Positions 51,827 through 61,899 of a stretch of DNA of 64,000 nucleotides are shown here, in pieces (positions within the stretch are counted from its first letter, which is position 1; the number at the start of each line of letters is the position of its first letter). A program made the translations under genes and the position numbers. The notes under the pieces are model-generated. The model made no database searches. It saw only the letters and a list, made by a program, of their open reading frames with translations, and was not told where the DNA came from. Location: positions 54,653,332 through 54,717,331 of the forward strand of contig OX940949.1 of the NCBI GenBank assembly GCA_954870475.1, read 5' to 3'. The DNA is from Euphrasia confusa. Lineage: Eukaryota; Streptophyta; Magnoliopsida; Lamiales; Orobanchaceae.

Positions 51827-52196
51827 AACTCAAACGAATAAGTAGCTCTTGGTAGGTCATTTCGGGAACAAACAATTCTATTTTAAAATTTATTTAAAAA
51901 TCAAATATGTTTAAAATTAATTTATTGTGTTTTTCATAGTTAATAATAAATTATTTATTTATAAATATTAAACGATATAAATTAATAATTATGTGAAATA
52001 AATTAATTGCAACTCAAACGAATAAGTAGCTCTTGGTAGGTCATTTCGGGAACAAACAATTCTATTTTAAAATTTATTTAAAAAATCAAATATGTTTAAA
52101 AATTAATTTATTGTGTTTTTTATAGTTAATAATAAATTATTTATTTATAAATATTAAACGATATAAATTAATAATTATGTGAAATAAATTAATTGC
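51827..52196. repeat. 184-bp direct tandem duplication
   Basis: AACTCAAACGAATAAGTAGC and the bases to 52010 are repeated at 52011-52196 with only a few one-base indels and substitutions. It is noncoding and its origin is unknown. The surrounding AT-rich DNA at 50966-51826 and 52197-52760 shows no gene. Confidence 0.88.
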
Positions 52197-52819
52197 ATTG
52201 TGTGTAATTTTAAGTTGTTTAAAAGAAATATATAAAAATAAATATTTTATTTTTAGAAAATTATTAGTCAATTATAAAATATTTTTTTAGATAAATGTAT
52301 TATTAAGTGTATTATTTAATGTAATTTTTTTTGTTTTAAATAATTTAATTTAATTATATAGGAATATAAAAATATTGTTTATTATATTAATAAATAAATA
52401 AAAAAAATTGCTATAGCAGGTAACAGGTCATAATTATTTTAAAGTTGTAATCAGGTGCATCTAGGTGAATGCTAACAAAATGAAGTGTCATTTTTTAATT
52501 GATTAAAAGATAACTGTACGGTACATTCAATATTAACAAATGTACTGTAGTATTCTCCTATATTTATATACTCCATATAAAAAAAAGTATTTAATCATTT
52601 TTAGAAAAGAAGTCCTGAATTCTGTTCAAATTTGAAGTACTGAAATGTGACAAGGAAAACAGCAACGGTAACTTCTACTCCATAACATTAACGCCTTACA
52701 CTCCCGCCGGGTTCATATTTCGAAATTTCAAATTTATCCCAATTCCCCTATTTCCCTCTCAATCTCAGAACCCTAAATCCCCAAATTCTACTGTAAATTC
52801 CCCATTTCCACCAAAGCCA

Positions 52820-54246
52820 ATGACCGAGCACCCACCCAAACCCCCGAAACAACCCGTCAATACCTCGAGAAAGCCATGGTCGATCGCCGATTTCGAGATC
52901 GGCAAACCCCTTGGAAAAGGGAAATTCGGGCGAGTGTATCTCGCTCGCGAAATCAAGGTAAATCGCCTCTACCAGTTTCCATCCAAGCTATAAAGAGATC
53001 ATACACTGCTGATTTTTAATTTTTATTTGGTTTTGCTAGAGCAAATATATGGTGGCGTTGAAGGTTATATTCAAGGAGCAAATTGAAAAGTACAGATTGC
53101 ACCACCAGTTGGATAGGGAAATGGAGATCCAATCAAGCCTCCGCCACCCGAACGTCCTGCGGCTATACGGATGGTTTCATGATGACGAGCGGATCTTTTT
53201 GATCTTGGAGTACGCACACGGTGGTGAACTTTACAGAGAACTCCGCAAATCGGGACACCTCTCCGAAAGAAAAGCTGCCACTGTAAAAAAAAATCATTAT
53301 CTACTCTGTTCTCTGTTTATTTATCTCTGCTGGTTGAGTGATTTTTGAATCTTTTTTATGAACTGCGTTTTTATATTTACTCTTTTGGTCTTGAAATTCA
53401 GTACATTTCAAGTCTCACACGGGCTCTGGCATATTGTCATGAGAAGAATGTGATTCACAGAGACATCAAGCCGGAAAATTTGTTGCTTGATCATGAGGTA
53501 GTGCCCGTTGGTAACCTCCGGTCAATAATTGTGATAAACCCTTTATTTTCGGTGAACCACTAGAAATTTTATTCTCTTTGAAATCCATAATTGTAGATGT
53601 AGTTGTGCTGATTCGTCTATAAGCTATATAACATCGTTATGTATCAATGTATAGGGTCGGCTTAAAATCGCGGACTTTGGTTGGTCTGTGCAATCCAGAA
53701 GCAAAAGGCATACTATGTGCGGAACTTTGGACTATTTAGCACCGGAAATGGTGGAGAACAAAGCCCACGACTATGCAGTGGATAACTGGACTTTGGGTAT
53801 TCTCTGCTACGAGTTTCTATACGGTGTCCCTCCGTTCGAGGCTGAAAGTCAGAAAGATACGTTTAGAAGGTAAAGAGAAGTGCAGACCCGTTTTGTGAAC
53901 CTTAATATTTCGTGCATTGCGTTATTGATACACAATTTAATAACTATTTAATATCATGAATCGTGTAGGATTATGAAGGTCGACCTAACCTTTCCTTCCG
54001 CCCCCGAGATTTCGGATGAAGCTAAAGATCTCATTAGCAAGGTAATTTGAAACTTGGTGCATCTTTTTTATTTTTTACTTTCTTGAAAGGTGTTGATTGG
54101 GGAATTATCCCTCTTTTCCTGATCGGCTATTTTTTTTTATGCAGCTTCTTGTGAAGGATTCTTCTAAAAGGCTCTCCCTTGAAAAGATCCTGGAACATCC
54201 TTGGGTAGTTGAGAATTCCAACCCCATAGGCATTTGTCCGGAATAG
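52820..54246 (+). CDS. AUR3: Aurora kinase 3
   Basis: Six exons (52820-52957, 53040-53282, 53402-53497, 53655-53869, 53969-54041, 54145-54246) join to 288 aa, the same length I recall for Arabidopsis AUR3. It is almost only a kinase domain: glycine loop GKGKFGRVY (about 32-40), VALKV lysine near 52, HRDIKPEN (His146), DFG 166-168, activation loop RHTMCGTLDYLAPEM with the usual phospho-Thr near 179, and a complete C-lobe. The short N-terminus without an extended tail is typical of beta-group plant Auroras, which phosphorylate histone H3 and act at centromeres in mitosis. All catalytic residues are present. Confidence 0.95.
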
Positions 54247-54278
54247 CCTAGTGGTCCCTTTTTGTCGTGTGTAATATC

Positions 54279-54461
54279 GGCATAATATTCGATATTGAAC
54301 GAAGCTGACTTTTGCCGTTCTTTTTATGTTCAACTTATCAGCTGTGTGTATTCATGGAATGTTGGTGTAGGGCATAATATTCGAGATTGAACGAAGCTGA
54401 CTTGTACCGTTCTTTTTATGTTCATCAACTTATCAGCTGTGTATTCATGGAATGGTGTAGG
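54279..54461. repeat. About 92-bp tandem duplication in the AUR3 3' flank
   Basis: GGCATAATATTCGATATTGA and the bases to 54370 recur at 54371-54461 with small differences. It lies just after the AUR3 stop, so it probably falls in or near the 3' UTR. From 54462 to 54885 nothing else is recognised. Confidence 0.85.
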
Positions 54462-54885
54462 TCAAATGTTGTCTAGTGTTTATGTTGTTTTTAATTGCTG
54501 CCATGATATTAATTTCATGAATCAGGTAAGAGTAATTTTGAGAGCTTTTTCAGTCTGAAGTAAATATGGGTAGGGGAAGTTCTCCTGATCTTATATTTTA
54601 AAATGTTTTTTTTTAATCTTTAATTCTAGTTTCAAAGAAAGATGAAAATAAAATATAAAAATATTGTAACTTTGTTATCCAAAATGGAGAGATAAATAAC
54701 ATGCTAATCATTCCAAAATATATAATAAAAATGTAATTCATAGTTTTAGAAGTTGATCAAATATTATGAGAAGCAAGCAAGTTCACAGTCAGCTGAATAC
54801 ATTAAGCTACCAAAATACCATGTTAGAGACTGGACACAAAATTCTGCAAAAGCTATACTAAAACATGTCACCACCAAAATCACCC

Positions 54886-56146
54886 TTAGCAGTTGATAAG
54901 AGATTTAGCAAGAGAAACGCGAAAGTTCGTAGTTGCATCACTTGCGCTATTGCCATTGATATGTTGCGGGCTTTTCGGGATGGCATTCAAGTTGATGCTA
55001 TTCTCAAGACTTCTTGGCAGGATACTCGAGGAACACCCTTCGAGTACTTTTTTTCCTCTATGCATGTGTGAATCACAGTACTTTTGACTTGGGAGAGCAT
55101 ATTGGCTGCACTGCCATTTCTTGCCATCCGTTCTCCTGCATCTCTCTGGAATGCTTTCTGTGACGTTCTTGGGGTTCAAGCTCAGCTCGACATTGCCTAC
55201 AGTGAAGAGATTGAACTTAAGAGGCACAACACTGCTTTTGAATTGAAAAGAAAAAAATGCACTTTCGACCCTGTAAGATTGAGACTCGCATTCACTTTGG
55301 TTCCCATTAGTGATTTTTTATGTCTAATGCAACAGTTTATTTTCATAAGACATTTTCAGCTAAAGTTTTCAATATTGGGGCCAAGAATGCAATTCTTTTA
55401 TTTCTTGTTAGTGAGGTAGATAGTAAAAAGAACATCGTACTAGATACGTAGTTATTTAGGAACTATATACGAAGTACGAACTCAAGTCCAATAATGAATG
55501 GGATAATTAAAAAAACTACCCTTGAGGTTCGACTCAATTGTTTGAGACATTTACCCTCAGTCATTCATTTCTCACCTATGGTATTAGGCTAAGCTAAACC
55601 CAAATTTTAAATACGAAAAGTTGGGGTTTATTTGTAATATTACAAAATTCCAAGGGTTGTGTGCTTGTAATTGCTAGTTCACTTACTAATTCGATTAACC
55701 CAAACCATCTGAATTTAACTAAACTAATATTCTCAATGTTTACAAAGAGCAATGAAATTACCAATGCAAGTAGACGAACCTGCACTGTGACAGAGAACAC
55801 TCTTTGGAGACGAACCAAATCCCGGAGAAATAAACGTGGGAAGATTTGCTTTTTCTTCAGACTGGTGATTGATCTTCTTAGGATCAGAACTCTGCAAACC
55901 AAGCTCCTCGCCTTCCTCCACCTGTTGATAATCGCGTTTTTTTCTATCACCATATTCAGAGGCAACGGAAGAGCTGTTATCCGGTTCGGAAGCGCTTTGG
56001 CTATCACGTTCCACGCGCTTTCTTGAACCCCGACCACGGCCTCTGTGCATATGCCGCTCACAGTACTTCTGGTTTGAGACTACAATATTTCGGCACCTCC
56101 ATTTTCTCCCATCCGTTCTGCGACATCGGTCGGGCTCGGGCTCCAT
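54886..56146 (-). CDS. GRF9: GRF9-like growth-regulating factor, two WRC domains, QLQ not seen
   Basis: Two exons (56146-55780 and 55196-54886) join in phase to 225 aa from the first visible ATG. The first WRC domain (about 5-45) has CRRTDGRKWRC and YCERHMHRGRGR; a basic Ser/Glu-rich linker follows. The second WRC (about 140-180) has CRRTDGKKWQC and YCDSHMHRGK. Two WRC domains are the mark of GRF9 among plant GRF transcription factors, and its place beside AUR3 agrees with Arabidopsis. WRC domains bind DNA (C3H zinc) and carry the nuclear signal. The QLQ domain that binds GIF co-activators is missing from the visible sequence. The exon begins with an acceptor (AATTATAG) four bases before the ATG, so this may be an internal exon of a longer gene. 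Element B starts about 500 bp upstream. Confidence 0.85.
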
Positions 56147-56641
56147 TTTTCTATAATTACAAGATAATCATTAGCCCGTGATTACAATAAACTACTACTG
56201 AACAAGAGGAAAATCTTAAATCATTAGCCCATCACAAACTCAAACGAAAAAAAGGGGTGATTTTTGACCTAATTTTTTTAGTTTTTAAGAAGAAGAAAAA
56301 CAGTTTCACTGCACAAATCATAGTTTATACTCACCTCGGCTATAAATCTTGTGTATATCTGGATTTAAAAAAAAAAAAAAGAAGACTTTTTCTTATTCCC
56401 TTTTAGCCCTTCTCCACCTGCACGTGAACATCAAAATCAAGATTTTGTTTTTAACATCAGAACCAAGATTAACAAAAACCCATTTCAAAAAATCTTGTTT
56501 TTAATTCTCAGCAGCTAAAAACCCATGAAAAAAAGAAGAGATTCTTGAACACAAACCCATGAGAGAGGGGGTTTGTGGTTCTTTCTTCTACCTGGAGGTG
56601 TGAGGGAATTGGGAGGGGTAACCCTCCCAATATCAGAAATC
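56147..56641. other. Upstream of the GRF9-like exon
   Basis: Either promoter or intron of the GRF9-like gene. It contains A-rich tracts and ends at the inferred terminus of element B. No QLQ-type coding sequence was found on - here. Confidence 0.5.
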
Positions 56642-57033
56642 GGAAAAATGCCCCTCCCTGCATTTTCTCTCTTTTTTTTAAATTAAAATACATTAAAAAT
56701 AAATCAAAAAACAGAAAATAAGATTTAAAATTACATTTTGACCTATAATTGTTTCTTTATTGCACTTTAGTCCTTTAAACAAATTAAACCCTAATACTCC
56801 CGCTGCCCCTCTTTTCTCTCTTTTCACAGAACGCAAAATCGATTCCCCCATCGCCGGCGAAAAAACGAACTCCCACCGGCGAAGAATCGACCTCCGGCAA
56901 ATCGCGCTTCTCCCCTCTCACATTTCAGGTAACATCACTCCCTCCTAATCGCGCTTCTGCCCCGCACCTCTCTCTCTCTCAGTTCCATTTCTAAGTTTTA
57001 AAAAAAAATCGAATTCCAGTTCAATTTCCGGCA

Positions 57034-59711
57034 ATGTCGACCGCGTCAACTTCCGCGAACAGGGCAGGGAAAAGGCCTCGTCGGCCATCCCCGTCCCCAA
57101 CTGCTCAGAGCAACCCGGCGGATGAAGCCCGTTCGAAGTCGATGCACGACCGCGACGACGATCGTTTCCTCGGCTTGCCGGAAACACAGGCCCGAATGAA
57201 CTATCAGGTACCACTCTACTTCCCTGGCTCGAATGCAATTCAATTAACCGTCGTAGCTTTAATTTTGGGTCGAGATTAAGTTTTTTGAATTTTCTGGAAA
57301 TTGTGTTCTGTGTTCTTGAATGAGGTGCGCAGGCCGTGCGCAGGCCGTGCGCAGGCCGTGCGCAGGCCGAGGCCTGCGTCAGCACTGAAGCCGTGCGCAG
57401 GCCGTGCGCAGGCCGAGGCCTGCGTCAGCACTGAAGCCGTGCGCAGGCCGTGCGCAGGCCGAGGCCTGCGTCAGCACTGAAGCCGTGCGCAGGCCGTGCG
57501 CAGGCCGAGGCCTGCGTCAAACCGTGTGCAGGTTGAGGCCTGCGCACCTGCAGATTCCAGTTTTGACAAAGTTTTGTTTTTTTCTGTGTTTTTCAGGAGG
57601 ATTATCGCCCTGTGATGGCAGTCGATATCGGTGAGTTACCCCCACGCAAATACGGCGATGTGGTCAGGCCTGGGAAGTTAACCACGCGCCACGGGTACAA
57701 GGACATTCCCGAGATAGCCGAACCACTGTTGAGGGCCTTCCCACATGTCGTGGATGAATACCCTCAGTTGGGGAAGTTCTTACTATTGGACGGGGAAGGG
57801 AACGTGCCAAATGCGGCCATCCATCAGTTGATGGCTCGAGTGTGCAGTTGGCCTGACCCGAAGAAGGTCCGATGTAGGTTCTTCGAGGTGAACAACATGA
57901 TAGTTCGCCTCAGCCCCGTGGAGTTCAGTATGATCACCGGGTTGCAGTTTCAGGACCTTCGCACCGATGAGGACAAGGATAAGGATGAAGACCTGAAAGA
58001 AATAGCATTTCCGGACTATGAGGAGTCCAAAAAACAGGTTCTATTTTTATAACAATACTTCGTTGTCAAAAAATATATATTGTGTGTGTAGTGTTTTAAT
58101 TATTTTTTCATTTTTGAACAGGTTCCGAACGACTTGCTGTTTAAAAAAATCAAAAAACTTTTGAGCAAGAATAATCCGGAGAGGTACCCATTTGTAATCA
58201 ACCTAACATTTGTTTGGTTGATTACAAATCTGTTAGACATACCTAACAGACAATTAAATGTCCCTGATGAGTTTTTCAAGGTAATACGCGAATTAAATTT
58301 TCTTTTTATTGTTTATTGAAATAATTTATTTCTTTTTTTAATTTTTTTGTTTATTACAGCTTTGCAGTAATCTCGATGCATGCCAGAACTATCCATGGGG
58401 GATAAAGGCGTGGGACGCTATCGTAGATGATTGCTTCAATAGGATAGGGGAAATCGAGGGGCCCGGCCGAACGCGCGCATGGAATGCCTATGGGTTCATT
58501 CATTTTTATGCGGTATGTTTTAAACTAGTTTTGTTGATAATTGAATAGTTGTTTTAGTGTTTAATAATATAAACTTGTTTTGGTTTTAGTTTTGGATGCT
58601 TGAGGCTTTGGAGGGTGCGGATGTACAATTGGACGCAACCCGGAGGAGAGAGTACAGGCATTCGTACCCCAGGATGCTGCGATGGTCTCTGAGTAATAAC
58701 TCACCCAAGAACGAAGATTTCAGGAAGTTCTTGGTGAACGATGTGCAGGTAAATGTTTGAACAATTTTAAATTATTTTAAATTTTATTTTAAATTATTTT
58801 AAATTTATTTTTAATCACTTTAAAATAATTTATAAAAAAAGTATTTCAAAACATGAGTTGAAAGTATTTCAAATAATTTAAAAATTATTATAAGACAGTT
58901 TAAAATGTTTTAAAATATTTGTAATCACTTAAAAATTACCTTAATCAATATTTTTCACAAACTTTAATATTTTCATTAATTTGATTCAATCAAAATTTAT
59001 TTAAAAATACTTTAATTAATATAAAATTATTTTTAGAACACCTTAAAATGCGTTTTAAATAATTAAAAAAATATTTTCATATAGTTTAAAAACATTAAAA
59101 TTACTCTAAAATGTTTAAAAAGTCCAATGAATGAAGGTTGAAAAACTAATGTACTCCAATATATTTACATTACATAGTACTACTATTTATTTAATTTTCA
59201 ATACTGCTACATATTTATTTATTTTTTTTTATTGAAAATCATGATTGTCTTCTTGGCTTAAAGCTGTTATGAATTTAAATTATTAAAACTTATAGAATTT
59301 TAAAAACAAACATGCAGGTTGTGTATCCGCGCTTGAAGCCGGACGTTGACGAGTTGCGGTCTGCGTATTTTTATGGCACCCTGTGCTGGTTCGAGCGGAA
59401 ATATTTTGCCAGACGCGCAGACGCTCTACGGTTGACCGACGACGACATCTTCTGCGACGAATGCATGGCCAACGGTGCGCATGGATGGAACCCGAAGCCG
59501 TGGGCTGGCCTGACATGGGTAAGTTCATTTAGTCGTCTTTTCAACTCTTAACTTTGAACTTGAATAAATATGACCTATTATTTGTTTTCAGGTTCTCTTC
59601 ATTGCGAATGTTGGATCGCAGTGGTTGACATGCACATTGAACCTTGAGAGGGAACTTGAACCTGCGTCAGTCTTGAATCCGGGTGCAGGCCAAGGCCTGC
59701 GTCAGTCTTGA
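57034..59711 (+). CDS. DUF1985 / truncated Ulp-like gene of element B
   Basis: Seven exons (57034-57207, 57597-58037, 58122-58280, 58360-58512, 58590-58748, 59318-59518, 59592-59711) join to 468 aa. A leader intron is likely at 56929-57019. Exon 1 is basic (AGKRPRRPSP). Exons 2-5 hold a DUF1985-like domain (NAAIHQLMAR, EFSMITGLQF, YPWGIKAWDAIVDD), aligning with the element A protein. Exon 7 starts the Ulp1 catalytic domain: VLFIANVGSQWLTCTLNL aligns with VITVVNTGAHWVTVRIDL of element A at the same exon start. Here Gln replaces the catalytic His, and after 23 codons the frame enters the 35-bp repeats and stops. Catalytic Asp and Cys are absent, and no remnant was found downstream. The protein cannot be an active protease of this type; a non-catalytic role is possible. 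Confidence 0.8.
57325..57552. repeat. 46-bp GC-rich tandem array in intron 1 of the DUF1985 gene
   Basis: Four copies of a 46-bp unit start at 57345, 57391, 57437 and 57483, flanked by extra GTGCGCAGGCC words. Each unit contains CAGGCCGAGGCCTGCGTCAG, which differs by one base from the core repeat CAGGCCAAGGCCTGCGTCAG at 59661 onwards. Both arrays end with AGGCCTGCGCACCTGC. This is the same position (intron 1) as the array in element A. Confidence 0.92.
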
Positions 59712-59870
59712 ATCCGGGTGCAGGCCAAGGCCTGCGTCAGATTGTAAGCCGGGTGCAGGCCAAGGCCTGCGTCAGATTGTAAGCCGGGTGCAGGCCAAGG
59801 CCTGCGTCAGATTGTAAGCCGGGTGCAGGCCAAGGCCTGCGTCAGATTGTAAGCCGGGTGCAGGCCAAGG
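59661..59870. repeat. Six 35-bp tandem repeats opening the element B core
   Basis: Units start at 59661, 59696, 59731, 59766, 59801 and 59836. Each runs CCTGCGTCAG, a variable 8-10 bases (TCTTGAATCC in the first two, ATTGTAAGCC in the others), then GGGTGCAGGCCAAGG. The first one and a half units encode the last residues of the Ulp-like gene. The unit contains the inverted pair GCAGGCC/GGCCTGC. Confidence 0.93.
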
Positions 59871-60591
59871 CCTGCGCACCTGCGCCTTTGACAGTGGGGT
59901 CTCGATGCGGTTTTTGCTATTTTTCGACTACCTCGTGGAAAATTGATGTAATTTGAACCGTTGGATCATCTTAAAATGTTGTTTTACATGTCCCGTGCAA
60001 TTTTCGTGAAAAAATAATCTCCGGAAGTGGTCGTTTCCATTGTGTCGAAAAAATCGACAAATTCTCGACACTACCGATTCGAGCACTTCCGGACATAATT
60101 TTTTCACGAAACTTGGACGGGACACGTAAAACTACATTTTAAGATGATCCAACGGTTCAAAAAAACTAAATCACATTTTAATGTTTGATCATACATTGCA
60201 TATCATAAACTCAACTCAAACTATAACATTTAAACTTAAACCTTAGAAGTAATAACTGACCAAAACACTAAATACTTATACCCGTGGATAATTAGTGTGA
60301 TTTGAACCGTTGGATCATCTTAAAATGTAGTTTTACGTGTCCCGTCCAAGTTTCGTGAAAAAATTATGTCCGGAAGTGCTCGAATCGGTAGTGTCGAGAA
60401 TTTGTCGATTTTTTCGACACAATGGAAACGACCACTTCCGGAGATTATTTTTCCACGAAAATTGCACGGGACATGTAAAACTACATTTTAAGATGATCCA
60501 ACGGTTCAAATTACATCAATTTTCCACGAGGTAGTCGAAATATAGCAAAAACCGCATCGAGACCCCACTGTTAAAGGCGCAGGTGCGCAGG
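59871..60591. repeat. 721-bp nested palindrome, copy 1
   Basis: It starts CCTGCGCACCTGCGCC and ends with its reverse complement. Arms of about 290 bp surround a 141-bp unique spacer (60161-60301). Each arm holds a 208-bp palindrome of its own (59953-60160 and 60302-60509) that begins TTGAACCGTTGGATCATC and ends GATGATCCAACGGTTCAA. The fold is therefore a palindrome of palindromes. Four 65-codon open frames in the core are repeat artefacts. Confidence 0.93.
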
Positions 60592-60737
60592 CCTTGGCCT
60601 GCACCCGGCTTACAATCTGACGCAGGCCTTGGCCTGCGTCAGATTGTGCGCCGTGTGCAGGCTTTGGCCTGCGTCAGATTGTGCGCCGTGTGCAGGCCAT
60701 GGCCTGCGTCAGATTGTGCGCCGTGTGCAGGCTTTGG
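60592..60737. repeat. Central GC-rich array with orientation switch
   Basis: It starts with reversed 35-bp units (CCTTGGCCTGCACCCGG) and switches at GACGCAGGCCTTGGCCTGCG (about 60619-60638) to forward units of a variant type (ATTGTGCGCCGTGTGCAGG). It sits at the midpoint of the whole core. Confidence 0.88.
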
Positions 60738-61458
60738 CCTGCGCACCTGCGCCTTTGACAGTGGGGTCTCGATGCGGTTTTTGCTATTTTTCGACTACCT
60801 CGTGGAAAATTGATGTAATTTGAACCGTTGGATCATCTTAAAATGTAGTTTTACATGTCCCGTGCAATTTTCGTGGAAAAATAATCTCCGGAAGTGGTCG
60901 TTTCCATAGTGTCGAAAAAATCGACAAATTCTCGACACTACCGATTCGAGCACCTCCGGACATAATTTTTTCACGAAACTTGGACGGGACACGTAAAACT
61001 ACATTTTAAGATGATCCAACGGTTCAAATCACACTAATTATCCACGGGTATAAGTATTTAGTGTTTTGGTCACTTATTACTTCTAAGGTTTAAGTTTAAA
61101 TGTTATAGTTTGAGTTGAGTTTATGATATGCAATGTATGATCAAACATTAAAATGTGATTTAGTTTTTTTGAACCGTTGGATCATCTTAAAATGTAGTTT
61201 TACGTGTCCCGTCCAAGTTTCGTGAAAAAATTATGTCCGGAAGTGCTCGAATCGGTAGTGTCGAGAATTTGTCGATTTTTTCGACACAATGGAAACGACC
61301 ACTTCCTGAGATTATTTTTTCACGAAAATTGCACGGGACATGTAAAACTACATTTTAAGATGATCCAACGGTTCAAATTACATCAATTTTCCACGAGGTA
61401 GTCGAAATATAGCAAAAACCGCATCGAGACCCCACTGTCAAAGGCGCAGGTGCGCAGG
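60738..61458. repeat. 721-bp nested palindrome, copy 2 (spacer inverted)
   Basis: The same length and plan as copy 1, with 208-bp palindromes at 60820-61027 and 61169-61376 and a 141-bp spacer at 61028-61168. The spacer is the reverse complement of that in copy 1, while an arm marker (CTATTTTTCG on the left, CTATATTTCG on the right when read inwards) has the same left-right order in both copies. Confidence 0.93.
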
Positions 61459-61586
61459 CCTTGGCCTGCACCCGGCTTACAATCTGACGCAGGCCTTGGC
61501 CTGCACCCGGATTCAATCCGGGTGCAGGCCAAGGCCTGCGTCAGATTGTAAGCCGGGTGCAGGCCAAGGCCTGCGCACCTGCGCCC
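61459..61586. repeat. Terminal GC-rich array closing the element B core
   Basis: Reversed 35-bp units run up to a palindromic switch GCACCCGGATTCAATCCGG (about 61504-61522), then forward units end with GCCTGCGCACCTGCGCC. From 61587 to 61899 lies the 3' flank of the transposase with no further gene. Confidence 0.88.
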
Positions 61587-61899
61587 AACAGAGGCCAGAA
61601 CATGACTTTTGCCATTTTTCTGTAATTCCAACCTGTTCAGACCACATTTACACACAAATTGAGCACGTCTAACATGAAAAAAAAAGTACAACATAAATAT
61701 AAGGTCTCAAGTACGAAGTCTCGATACATAATAGTCTCAAAACACAAAATTAAATCCAGGTCGTCTTCTTCTTCCCTACACCGGCCTTCTACAACTTCCT
61801 CCTCTTCGCTTCACAACCTGCATAGTAAATGTCTCACAAGTCAATTTACACAAACATATATATGAAAACACACACAACTACATAAAAGTTCAACAGTGT

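Noticed and set aside
57034..57243. Antisense 65- and 146-codon frames over exon 1 and the intron array of element B
   Set aside because: They reflect the GC-rich repeat and the opposite strand of a well-supported exon.
59928..61401. Four near-identical 65-codon open frames (MSRPSFVKKLCPEV...) in the element B core
   Set aside because: They lie inside the 208-bp palindromes and alternate in strand with the arms; their similarity comes from the repeat, with no sign of gene structure.
59661..61586. Regularly spaced repeats that could suggest a CRISPR-like array
   Set aside because: Units are contiguous 35-bp tandem repeats without unique spacers, in a plant genome and with orientation switches.
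61587..61899. Search for the missing Ulp Asp/Cys exon beyond the palindromic core of element B
   Set aside because: No CGPYVC-like coding or plausible exon was found on + in this interval.
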